Positions 1-9,400 of a stretch of DNA of 64,000 bases are shown here, in pieces. Each line of letters begins with the position of its first letter. Position 1 is the stretch's first letter. The DNA is taken from contig BBXU01000840.1 in assembly GCA_001598975.1 (NCBI GenBank), positions 1 through 64,000 of the forward strand, in the 5' to 3' direction. A program made the position numbers and the translations under genes. Below the pieces are notes generated by a model that was not told the DNA's origin, did not search any database, and was given only the letters and a program-made list of their open reading frames with translations. The DNA is from Parachlorella kessleri. Lineage: Eukaryota > Chlorophyta > Trebouxiophyceae > Chlorellales > Chlorellaceae.

Positions 1-553
1 CAACCCTTACCGACCAGGGGTCATTAATGCCCCCCATATGTCGCTGTTCAGTTGTCACCAACAGAGAAAGGCCCACCATGCCATGCGGTCGCTGCCTTTG
101 CCCCCTAAACCCCTGATGGTTACCTGGAACGAGGCGGTGTATAAAGGGTAGGCCAGCCCCTTGAACAAGGAGAACTTCCCTTCCCTGGCCATTATGTCCC
201 TGAGCACCTTTAGCGCTGAGACGGCCGCTTGGCTGGCCTGCTGCTGCCTGACTCTTACGATATCTAGGGGTGCTCCTGCTGCCACCCCGCACATCCCGGC
301 AATGCCGCCTGCAAGGCAAGCAACAGGGCTACTCAAAGCTGCTGCTCGCCTGTTGCAGAGTCTGTCATGTAAGCACCACGGGAGAGTGACGAGAGGGACA
401 GGAAAGTGGAGGGCACCCGGCTGCGTTTTGAACAGGTTCAATATGCGCAGTTGATACCACCGCAGCACGTCCTGGCAGACTGTCCACACCTGCCACAAAG
501 TCCTTCGTAGACTCGCTCATTTCCAGCACAGCTGGCTGGAGGCCCTCCTCCAT
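1..553 (-). CDS. SLC25 mitochondrial carrier, 5' part only
   Basis: Member of the mitochondrial carrier family, inner-membrane solute exchangers built from three two-helix repeats. Exon 1 (490-553) starts at ATG 553, and exon 2 (124-308) joins in phase (GCAG|gtgtgg ... ttgcag|GCGGC) to give FVAGGIAGMCGVAAGAPLDIVRVRQQ. PLDIVRVRQQ is the carrier signature Px(D/E)xx(K/R)x(K/R)xxQ at the end of helix 1. LFKGLAYPLYTASFQ is the amphipathic stretch leading into helix 2 and resembles the SLC25A45/47/48 subgroup. Exon 2 ends at a clear gtaacc donor. A third exon of 33 bases (11-43) is possible but its translation does not look like a carrier. The rest of the gene lies left of the window. The family is secure; the substrate is unknown. 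Confidence 0.87.
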
Positions 554-1019
554 GATCGCTTGACCGGGAGCCCGTCAATGCCTGTAACCTAGTGACTTCA
601 AGCAAGCATCATAACTCGCCAGCAGCAACGCCTGCCGTTGACAAGACCTGGCCTGCAGGCCCTGGGCTGAACATAGACGGATCAGATACTCTGAATGGTC
701 ACCTATTCACTACCCATCTCCTCTTTCCTCCTCTTGTGCTTCGGCTACATCTAACTGCCAACAGATCTGTCTACAGGTAGCGTACAATGTTTGCAGCCTT
801 CAGACCAAAAGAATGACTCATTATGACTATCGGTAGTACCCAGTTCCGTGGGAAGTTTAAGGGCCAGCTGCCCAAAGCGTGGCTGGATCGTCTTTCTTCC
901 GCTCCTTTGCTCCGCTTTTATACCTTGGGGCGCTTGTTGTGGTTCGCTTGCTATCATTCGCAACTGTCTAAGATGTTGCAGTTCTCTTTTGTATTGTCCT
1001 GATATCAGCTAACACCGTC
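554..1019. other. Intergenic, divergent promoter region
   Basis: Lies between the start of the SLC25 gene (minus) and the start of the unknown gene at 1020 (plus), so it should hold both promoters. The short ORFs here show no family resemblance. I see no TATA box that I would defend. Confidence 0.45.
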
Positions 1020-2168
1020 ATGCCGAACTGGAAGTCGCAGCTGGTTTGTTATGCGTGTAAGTGGACCGGCCCTCTGCAGTTTACAAAACGGCTTATGGTT
1101 GGGGAGAAGACTGTGGAGAGGGAGGTTTTAGTATCTGTGACACTGTGCGTTGGCATTGCTGGCCTGGCCCTCTGTAAGTTTTGCGCTGAGCAGCAGCGCT
1201 CGCCCAGCCAGGCCCCGCCCACTGAGGAAAAGTTGGCAGAGTGGCTTGGGACTGTTCTGGAGGGGAAAGCGAACCGTGACCAAGTGCTCCAGGCATTCGG
1301 TGACAAGCACTGCCTGACCAGCCGCCAGACCACAGGCGCAGGCTTTCACTAGGTAGGAAAGGTTAGCCCTCTCTGTTACTAGTATGGGTGGTAGTGCGAA
1401 CTGTCTGGACAGGGCTGGATGCAGGATGGTATTAGATAGCGTGGCAGGTAGTGCAACAAAAGAGTGAGAAGCTAACTTTACTGACAGGGCTGTATGCGGA
1501 ATGCGCCCAAGCCTTGGCCGAGTTCTGATCCAGTAGTTCTTTCTCCCCAAGATAAGCCCTGTCTGTTACGCTGTTGCTCCAGACTACTGTGCACCCGAGT
1601 ACAGGTAGCATGTTCATGCCACCCAGTCTATCATATCGAAGTGCAGGTGTGCATGCCTACTGCGAACGGCAAGTTCCTCCCTGCCCATCTGGCCAAAGCG
1701 ATGCGAATAGAGTTTCGTAAGGCTAACGGCTCCCTCACCGTGACCTACCCGGCACACCGGGCTTGCAATGCCTGCCTCGAAGCCCTGGAGGGAGCCACAC
1801 GGGGGCCTCTAGAGTGGCACAAACCAGGTGTGCCTCCTTACAGCAGAAAGGGTGGCAGGTAGTGCCAGCCGAGAGGGGATGGGGTTGAACTGTCATGAGG
1901 GCTGGGCTGGAGGCAATCGTGCTCCTTTTGGCAGTCTGCGACTAGTGTACTGGCAGGGCCACTCGCAACGTGCTCCATGCACGTCCACTGATATACAGTA
2001 CTACGTATGTGTGGGTCACCTACATTGATTGCACCTTGCCCCTTCTAGGAAGGGAAGTGAGAGAGCAGGTCTGCATGGCTTGACGCATGAAGGCCTTGCG
2101 TTGCAGACGCGGCTGTCCTGATTGAAGACAAGCGGCGTGATGACAAGCTGGTCTCTAAGCATGTGTAA
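1020..2168 (+). CDS. Unknown protein, gene model partly resolved
   Basis: I do not recognise this gene. The 3' end is well supported. An exon ending at 1827 (LEALEGATRGPLEWHKP, donor CCAG|gtgtgc) joins in phase to a last exon, 2107-2168, which codes DAAVLIEDKRRDDKLVSKHV and stops at TAA. The exon ending at 1827 may begin after the acceptor near 1652 (VCMPTANGKFLPAHLAKAM). A likely 5' coding block opens at ATG 1020 (MPNWKSQLVCYACKW) and runs to about 1350 (PPTEEKLAEWLGTVLEGKAN). Its junction to the later exons could not be fixed, because its open frame ends in TAG beside a gtagga donor-like site. The inferred intron between 1350 and about 1650 holds a copy of the dispersed repeat. The product would be a small, soluble-looking, charged protein. 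The start is uncertain. Confidence 0.45.
1385..1560 (+). repeat. Dispersed repeat, intronic copy
   Basis: Diverged copy of the family best seen at 61178-61290. It shares the order: GGTGGCAGGTAGTGC-like start, then ACTGACAGGGC, GGATGCAG, GCC(T/C)TGSCYGAG and TTCTGATCCAGTAGTTCT, ending at CCCCAAGA. The first motif occurs twice here (about 1385 and 1441), so one copy may be nested or partly duplicated. Confidence 0.7.
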
Positions 2169-2845
2169 GTGCACCTAAAACACGTGGCTGAGGTGTAGCC
2201 CACTTGGACACCATTCGCATCTGTGGCACGGTTCAGCTGCTGGGTGCAGTTGCGGAAGATGTGTGCTTTCAGTACAGTGCACCTCCAGGCCGGCTTTACG
2301 TGCGACAGGCACTTTGATGTCTCTGCAGCTCCACCTGACTTGTTCCACGAATGCAGGGGAGATTTGAGAAAAAAGGCGCGCAGGGTGGAGGAGTGCGGGG
2401 GGTGCTATTGCCTTCACTATTGCCAGTAGCAGCGGCCGCGCCATGTCATATCCTGGCCCGCAGGCTAAATAGCTACTGGAGACAACGCTGGCCTGCACCT
2501 GAATCCAAGCGCCAGAACAGCGAAGCCACACTTCAATAAGTCCACAAAGGACACGCGTATTATTACTCTCGGCCTTGCTGACAGGCGCAGCTGGCACAAC
2601 CACACTGCTGTTAACCCTTGCTCTCTCGTGCACCCATCTTTGGAAATTAGCAGCATCACATTCTCCCTCACTTGCGGTATACACAATAGAACAAGGTACC
2701 TTGTAATGTAGCATGCAGGCAATATGAATCTGCCTGTTTCCTTCACGCCCATCCCACCTCGACAAGTCAGTCAACCCAAGCAACTTCTGCCTTGAAGAGA
2801 CAGTACATGCGCAGTTTGGCTTTCCCATGTGGTTTGCATCAAGCC
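2169..2845. other. Convergent 3' intergenic region
   Basis: Separates the plus gene ending at 2168 from BCD1 (minus) ending at 2846, and probably holds both 3' UTRs. ORFs here on both strands lack family resemblance and are taken as chance. Confidence 0.5.
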
Positions 2846-5845
2846 CTACGTTTGTAATGTCCCAGACCCTGCCCCCGCTGCCAACGAGTTCAAAGGTGCC
2901 ACTGCCGCCGCCGGTGCTGCTGGCAACATATCTGCCGATGCCACTGGTGTAGCTGTGGGCAGAGGGGCATCTCCCACACCGACCGTCCCAGGTGCTGCTG
3001 CCGCAGCAGCGCCACGTTCCAACCCGCTGGGTGCTGCAGCGGTGCAACCAAGCGGTACAGCAACAGGCGGAGCAATACCAGCGGGCGGTGCTGCAGCCTT
3101 ACCAGGCTCTGCAGTACCACCATGAGGTGCTGCGGTACCATCCACAGGCGCCCCACCACCAATAGAGGCTGCCGCGGCACCAGCTGCAGCGCCTGCAGTA
3201 CCTTCCACGGGCGTCCCACCACCACCGGAGGCTGCCGCGGCACCAGCTGCAGCGCCTGCAGGGCCATCCACGGGCGCCCCACCGCCATCAGGGGCTGCCG
3301 CGGCACCACCTGCACCTGGTGCTGCGCTCACCAGCTTGTACTGCCGGGTCTCGCTGGGCAGCAGGACCAGAAAGGTGGGGTACTCCACCAGGACTTTACC
3401 GGCTAGCTGCCGGGAGAGGACCTGGTCAGGGTCTATGGGGTAGTACTCTGGCGCGTTGGCCTGCAGGAACATCCTTGGAGATGAAGTTCTGGACCAGAAA
3501 CTCGAAGCAAGGCTCAGGCACGTTTTTGGTCCAGTCCTGTTAAGAACAGCCCAGTTCCCACGCCCTGTCCGCACTACCTGCCACCCAAACTAACAACAGT
3601 TCAGCAGCGGAAAACTGTGCGGTGGGACTAGGATCCACGGCACACACCCTAGGAAGCACCCAAGGAAGACCAACCCGGCAAGACACAGAGTAAGACACAG
3701 GCGCATTCTGCGTCCAGTCCTGTTCGCACTACCTGCCACCCATACTGATCATCTGCATCTAGCCCTGACAACACAGCGCGCCCCTTCCTCCCCTTTGTTT
3801 GCACTACCTTCCACATGACCAACCACCATCACGTACCGGCGTCCGCTCCTTACGCATGACCACCGCCAGGGTGCCCTGGGCCGCAGCATCCACATACTCC
3901 CGCAGCTGGTGGTGCTTCAGCGCCTCCCCAGGCTGCAGCGTCAGGTGGGCCCGCAGGAGCTCGCCCACCTTGGTGTTCTCATGCGCTCTGCGCCACACAG
4001 CCCGAGAATGGTGCCTACTAGTGTTGCTAGGGTATCTCCTGGAGCATTACGGGCTGGAAGGGTGTAGGCCACATAACCCCTTGCCTAATCCTCCTCAATC
4101 GTCTCACGGAATCTCCCTGAAACCTCAGCCTCAAGCCCCACCAAAGCAGGATCAGGGCTGGCCCAGCTGCCCCAGCACCAGCTGTCCACCCTGCCTCCCT
4201 CTCACCCCCACATCAAGACCTAAATATCCAAGGCACACACAGCTTCACCCTGCACACACAGCAAATGCCTCACCTCTCATCCACCACCTTGCAGAACGCT
4301 CCCACAAAGTCCCACTCCACACGCCACCTCAGCAGGCGCTGGCGGGGGTCGTACCGCGTGGAGTTGTGCACACGCTTCGCCATGCCTGGGGCTAGGATGT
4401 GCAGCTGCACACCACGCCTGCAGGACAGGCGAGGGCACCAGCTGCTTGTCAAACGCATGTATCTGCAACGCAGGTGCAGCCTACGCAAGAGAGGGGCACA
4501 CCCGCGCCCACCCTGGGTCGAGCGCGAGGCCTGCCAGGCATCCTGCTAAAGGCTTTCACCCTGCTACAAGGCCACGTGCGGCTCCCAGGAGCATTGTCTT
4601 CTGACAAGGGAGATTGCAGAACACAACACCTACAATCATACAACCCTTAGAGATATGCACAAACGGCACTAATCAGCTCCAAGGTGTGTGCAGGGCCGCA
4701 GCAGTGGCACCCAGGACTGTCCTAACACCAGATAGCCCAGTTTGGGTGGGGCAGCGCCACTTCCAATCAACCAATCCACTTCCAAGAGCCACCTTCCCGC
4801 CGCTCAACCTGCGGGCCTGATAGATGAGCGTCTGCAGGAACGGCGGCAGCTCCTGCTTGGGCGCCGGCGGCCTGCTCCGCTTTGCCACGTCATCAGCCAG
4901 CTTCACCTCCTCCAAGAAGCGGTAGTCTGCACGGCAGTGCATTGCATGTGTAAATGGGGAGTCATGGCCGACAGCTCTTGCCTGAGGAATGTCATCAGCC
5001 AGCTTCACCTCCTCCAGAAAGCAGTAGTCTGCCAGGGAGCACATATGTAATGATAACTAGGATGAGTAATGGCTGGCAGCTCGTCTATATGACTTCCCCC
5101 GCCAGCTTCGGCGCTCCTGAGTGATCGTTTCGCGAGTCAGAGATGTGGGCTTCAAACCGCAGCGCCACCGAAAGACCTGTCCCGTTGAAATTCTGCACGG
5201 CTAGCGGACTCTCGAAGCGCCTCTGTGCAGCTGTCAAGTTGCCCCATAGTAGCACCCCAAAGGAGTTGCCGCAGCCCAGTATTGAGTCCGCTACATATTC
5301 CAGCCTGGCCAAGCCAAAAACACAAGAAGCCTGCAGTTCGCTTGCTGAAGGGAGGGCACACACACCTGATAGCAAGTACCGCTCGTTCCAGTGACCGCGG
5401 CCGACAAAGGCTGTCCGGTCCCGCTTGCCATTGCAGCCAGTCTGCTCCTTGTGTGCTGCAGGTGTGTACATTTTCGTATTATCATAAGGAAACCGTCAAC
5501 CACAAGCAGCCCAATGTTCTGGCCCTGCCTGGAGCTAGCAGCCCAGCCGCAATTTATATGATGCTACCCTGCAATGCTCTGACCTGCCTAGGGGTAGCTG
5601 CCTCAATAGTAAGAAGCAGCAAATATGGCCAGAGACCCACCCTTGACACACTCCAAGCTGCAGCTGCGTCGGCTGCACCCTGGGCAGCAGTATTTGGAGG
5701 GCACCTTGCAGCACATGGCGCATAAGGGGCTGGCCCCATCGGACTGGCTGTGGGCCCCATTCTCTAGCAGGACTGCAGCTGTGGGGGCCGCTGCCCCGGT
5801 TACTGCTTCCCCAGCTGGTGCGCTTGGTGTCGCCTGGTCCCCCAT
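2846..5845 (-). CDS. BCD1: Box C/D snoRNP assembly factor BCD1 (ZNHIT6)
   Basis: Nuclear factor needed to build box C/D snoRNPs, which guide rRNA 2'-O-methylation. Six exons (5641-5845, 5366-5455, 4809-4926, 4274-4417, 3837-3987, 2846-3460) sum to 1,323 bases, or 440 residues, with every junction in phase. The HIT zinc finger is at residues 43-70 (CAMCCKVPSKYCCPGC, then CSLECVKAHK). It is followed by the BCD1 motifs QTGCNGKRDRTAFV, DYRFLEEVKLADDV, LPPFLQTLIYQARRRG, GMAKRVHNSTRYD and WRVEWDF, and by the C-terminal YYPIDPDQVLSRQLAGKVLV. After this conserved core the protein gains an Ala/Gly-rich tail with three imperfect 20-21 residue repeats. ATG 5845 gives a short leader before the finger. 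Odd features: a near-identical copy of the start of exon 3 lies just upstream (4986-5028), and a membrane-protein ORF ends 4 bases before the ATG. Confidence 0.94.
2990..3320 (-). repeat. Coding tandem repeat, Ala/Gly-rich tail of BCD1
   Basis: The last BCD1 exon contains about three copies of a 60-63 base unit coding GGGAPVDGPAGAAAGAAAAS with small changes (D/E, P/T, extra G or I). Copies stay in frame. Low-complexity Ala/Pro/Gly sequence continues to the stop. It lies beyond the conserved BCD1 domain and is probably disordered. Confidence 0.8.
3550..3770 (-). repeat. Dispersed repeat, two partial copies in a BCD1 intron
   Basis: Two matches to the reverse complement of the family core: CCGCACTACCTGCCACCC near 3569 and TTCGCACTACCTGCCACCC near 3728. 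The second also has GCGCATTCTGCGTCCAGTCC upstream, matching the family's ACTGGACGCAGAATGCGC-like section. Both lie in the intron between the last two BCD1 exons. Confidence 0.7.
4986..5028 (-). repeat. Duplicated copy of the start of BCD1 exon 3
   Basis: Reads (minus) acceptor cag then ACTACTGC..., coding DYCFLEEVKLADD, almost the same as the true exon start at 4926 (DYRFLEEVKLADD). Both copies carry an AG acceptor and the same phase. The duplicate lacks a donor just after the repeat, so it is more likely an alternative or decoy acceptor than a full exon. Confidence 0.8.
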
Positions 5846-5849
5846 CTCT

Positions 5850-6176
5850 CTACCCGCGTGGCCGAGTGTCTATGGGAGGGTTGGCGCGGCGGTGTTTAGG
5901 GTTCACAAAGGACTTCCACGCTGCAAGCAGGGGCTCACCCCATAAGGGAGTCTGGGAGCCTGTAGTCTGCAATGGAAGCTGTACCGACGACAGCATACGA
6001 CAAACCAGTTTAAGACGCACTGGGGGGTGCCCAGCCTCTGCCCACGCAAGGCAGCGGTGCAAATGCTCACCTACGGTAGCAACAGTAATGCCAAATGCGA
6101 CGACACCAGCAAGCCCCAGCACCACCGTGTAGTGCCTCTTAGCGCTAGCAGGCCCTGGCAGAAACGGTGATTGCAT
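5850..6176 (-). CDS. Small single-pass membrane protein upstream of BCD1
   Basis: ATG 6176 opens MQSPFLPGPASAKRHY followed by one clear hydrophobic helix, TVVLGLAGVVAFGITVATV. A donor at 6070 (GTAG|gtgagc) joins in phase to an acceptor before 5959. This gives GSQTPLWGEPLLAAWKS and a basic end, NPKHRRANPP, for 71 residues in all. The frame also stays open through the intron, so an unspliced 108-residue form is possible. The stop TAG lies only 4 bases before the BCD1 ATG on the same strand. Size, one helix and a basic tail would suit a small mitochondrial inner-membrane subunit, but I recognise no family and that is a guess. The alternative is that this is merely a long BCD1 leader with an upstream ORF. 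Confidence 0.5.
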   Translation of the reverse strand: MQSPFLPGPASAKRHYTVVLGLAGVVAFGITVATVGEHLHRCLAWAEAGHPPVRLKLVCRMLSSVQLPLQTTGSQTPLWGEPLLAAWKSFVNPKHRRANPPIDTRPRG

Positions 6177-6496
6177 GACGACACAAGCTTTTCAGTGCCC
6201 GATGCATGCAGCCGACTACTGCTTAACCCTGTCTGTTGCTTTAGTGATTTAGCAAATGTTCGATTGTGGTACTGGTCTTCTGGCCTGAGAGCTTGCGTGC
6301 CATGGCATGCCAAGCTGTCGGGCGGGAAGGCCTTTCAAGTCCAAGGGAACTGCCTCAGCTGCACCAAGCTGCTATTAGTGAGTCCTCGAACGTTCTAAAT
6401 ATGTTCTTTGATTCCGAATTTTGTTTTATTGCAAGCACAAGTCTTAGGATGATATCTCGACTGCCTGGCCGGCCGGCCGTAGCAGTATAGGAACCC
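6177..6496. promoter_or_regulatory. Presumed bidirectional promoter
   Basis: A 320-base gap between the divergent starts of the small membrane ORF/BCD1 unit (minus) and the giant coiled-coil gene (plus). It is more AT-rich than its flanks around 6390-6440. No defined core element was recognised. Confidence 0.4.
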
Positions 6497-9400
6497 ATGC
6501 GGCAGCCTTTTACGGAAGTAAGTGGGAGGAGCAACGCTGCCAACAGCTGCGCACAAGCTGATTCCCCTGTTACTAAGGTGTTTCAAGTGGAACAGCAACT
6601 TAGGCAGGAGGGCTGCACTCCCTTTTCAGTAGCAAGGAATGCCAGCAACGTCATCCAGGCCCTCGAGTCAGAGGTATGATCAGACGAGGGCACGCTTGCA
6701 CTGCGTTGCTGGAAATTGTTGCAGCTAGTGAGCTGAGCAGTGTATCGCTGGGTACCCTGCAGTCTGCCGCAGCGCTCAGCTATGAAGAGCAGGATGCGCG
6801 GTACATCTCGCCGCCAGCAGCAGGGGTTGGCAGTACCCAGCCTTACTCCCACATAGACACTGGCCTCATCAACCGCCTGGCAGCTGAGGTGGCACAGGCG
6901 GACGTTGTCAGCGCCTGGGAGGAGGTAGAAGCCCTGCGGCGGCAGCTGCGCCGAAAGGATGATGATCTGCACAGTGCTCTGGTGAGGATGGGCAAGTCCT
7001 GCCTTTCAGTCTTACATGCGTACTGGCTAGCTAGGTGTGCGTAGCAACCAACAACACGTCAACAACCGACCTGCGAGCCTAGACTTACCCTGCCTGCCTA
7101 CTACACTCCAAGCAAGCTCGGGTTTTCAAGCTGGTCAAAAATAAAAACATGCAGGCGGAAATTGAGCACCTGCAGCATGAGGTTCATCTCGCGGGAGGCA
7201 CACTGCTGCCAACCCAAGCACTAGGAGCCCGGCCCGCCTCTGCCGGTCAGCAGCTGGCACAGTTCCTCAAAGAGCAGCTGGCGCAGCGTGATGAGGAGGT
7301 CCTTAGTGCAAGCCGCCAGATAGCGACCTTGCAGCAGCAGGTGCTGGCAAAGGCTGGGGAGCTGACAGCCGCGCAGGGTCAGTGCCAGGTGCTAGCGCGG
7401 CAAGCAGCCCAGGCAGAGGATGGGCTGGCGCAGGCAAGGGAGCAGCTGGCAGCGGTTGAGCAAGCCTGTGCCGCGTTGCAGCGAGAGGTGCTGGCTGTAC
7501 AAGGTGGGAAATACCTCTTTGTTGGAGTTACTTGCACTCTCCTTGTTTGGTTCAAAGGCCTGCGTCCAAGGGTCTGCCAGCGTACCCATCTGGGCATATG
7601 GTTGCATTGATTACCCTGCCACAAGTGCCTAGTCTGATCAGAAGAACCACGCCTCATCCCTGCATGCAGCCTACGCAGACCAGCAGGCCGAAGCAGCCAA
7701 CCTTGCAAAGCTGGAGCTGGCGGAAGTGCAGCAGGCAGCACAGCGCAAGGTGGAGCAGCTCCAGCAGGAACTGCATGCAGCTGAGGCGCAGCTACAGGCA
7801 GCAAGGAGTCATGGTGCCACTCCAGGTTGGGCGGGTGCTGCTTCTCAGGCCTGGCAGCATCTGTATACGGACTGGAGGCACACTTGCCTGCATGGACAAG
7901 AGCTTACAGAACAGGCTTCTTGTTGGCGGGTACTGACATGAAGGCCGCATGCAAATGGCACCTATCCGACTGTGCCACAAGGTATGCAAACCTGCCCCAT
8001 GTTTGGTTTGCAGGCACAGAGAATCAGCCCCAGCAGAGCATCTCCCTGCGAAGCCAGCCAGCCACCGTGTTCCACTCCCCGCCATGCAGTCCTGTCTCAG
8101 ACATCTTTGGGAGCCCGCAGCCTGCGATTCCAGAGGCTGGTCCAGCAGCAGCAGCAGCAGCACCTGGCTGTGTAAGGAATGGGGCTGGCAGCACAGACAG
8201 CGCTTCCTTCCAGTTCCAGCCACTGCTCGGTAGGCAGCTGGATAATGCCGGCGCCCCTGAGGAAGAGTTTGACAGGGCGTCATCCTCAGGGGAGACCGAT
8301 GATACGGTGTCGGAGGCAGCCCTTGTGGCGCGCACGATGCGACGGGCAGGGGCGCGCAGTCGGCGAGATGACTTGCAGGCAGGTGGTGGTTCGGACATCG
8401 GCAGTGGCCTGACCCGGCGGTGCACTGCCAGGTCAACATACATTTCAAGATATAAGATATGTCGTTAGCGTGGCTTCCTGCAAACTGCAGCTGTCATGCA
8501 GGCAAAAGGTAGCTTTGAAGTCGCATTAAAGTCAAGGAGCGCATGAGCAGGCCTCCTCGTGATAAGATCACCTGCCAACTGCAGGAGGAGCTATCCCGAG
8601 GGCTGCAGCAGGTCAAAGAAGCTGGCAGTCAGGTCCATGCCCTGCTTGCCTGGGAGGGCTTGGAAGATCAACATGTGCAGCATCCAGCTGAGAAGCAGCA
8701 TCAGCACCCAGGGAGGGTCCACGCAAGGGAGAAGTCGCCCTTGGAGGAGCAGTGCCACTTCCAGCAGCTGGAGGAGAGGCAGCTGCGAGCTGAAATCGCC
8801 ACGCTGACCAGCAAGGTGCGGGTGTTGGGAGCTCCTCTGAGGGATTTAAGTGTGGCCTAGCACAGTCTCCCCTTCTTTCTAGGTTCCTCTCTGTGGCGAT
8901 AGTACTCCTTGCCTGAGATTTCTTGCCTGTCTGAGAGGCTGCATTCTTCCATGAGTACTGCAGTTGCTGTGCTATGTGCACGCATGGGACGTCCGCATGG
9001 CAACTTGGGAGTTTCTGGGTATTTATTCGTTTTAGCCAAAGACTCCGATATCCTTGTGCAGTGCGAGCACAGCAACCAGATGTTATTAAAGGCCAATCAG
9101 GCCATGAAGATTTTGCACTTTAAGCTGCAAAAGGAGCGCAAGACAGTTGCACGCCTGCAGGTGAGTTGCCTCAGAGATGGTACTTCCTAGCAAGGGTGTC
9201 CTCCCCACTGGTACTTATGCAACATGATACATGACTCATTGGATTATGACTGTCCCTTGCGGCCGTGCCTCAAAGCTGTTGTCTGGCTCTTGCTTGATAA
9301 TGTATGATATTGCACGCAGGATGAAAAGTGCCAGTTACAAAGCCGGCTACTGCAAGCCAAGGCCACTGGAGCTTCGCAAATCAATGCAGAGTACGAGCAG

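Noticed and set aside
2890..3320. Alternative ORFs overlapping the BCD1 Ala-rich tail on both strands
   Set aside because: They are shadows of the tandem-repeated coding sequence. Only the minus frame ending at 2846 joins the BCD1 exons in phase.
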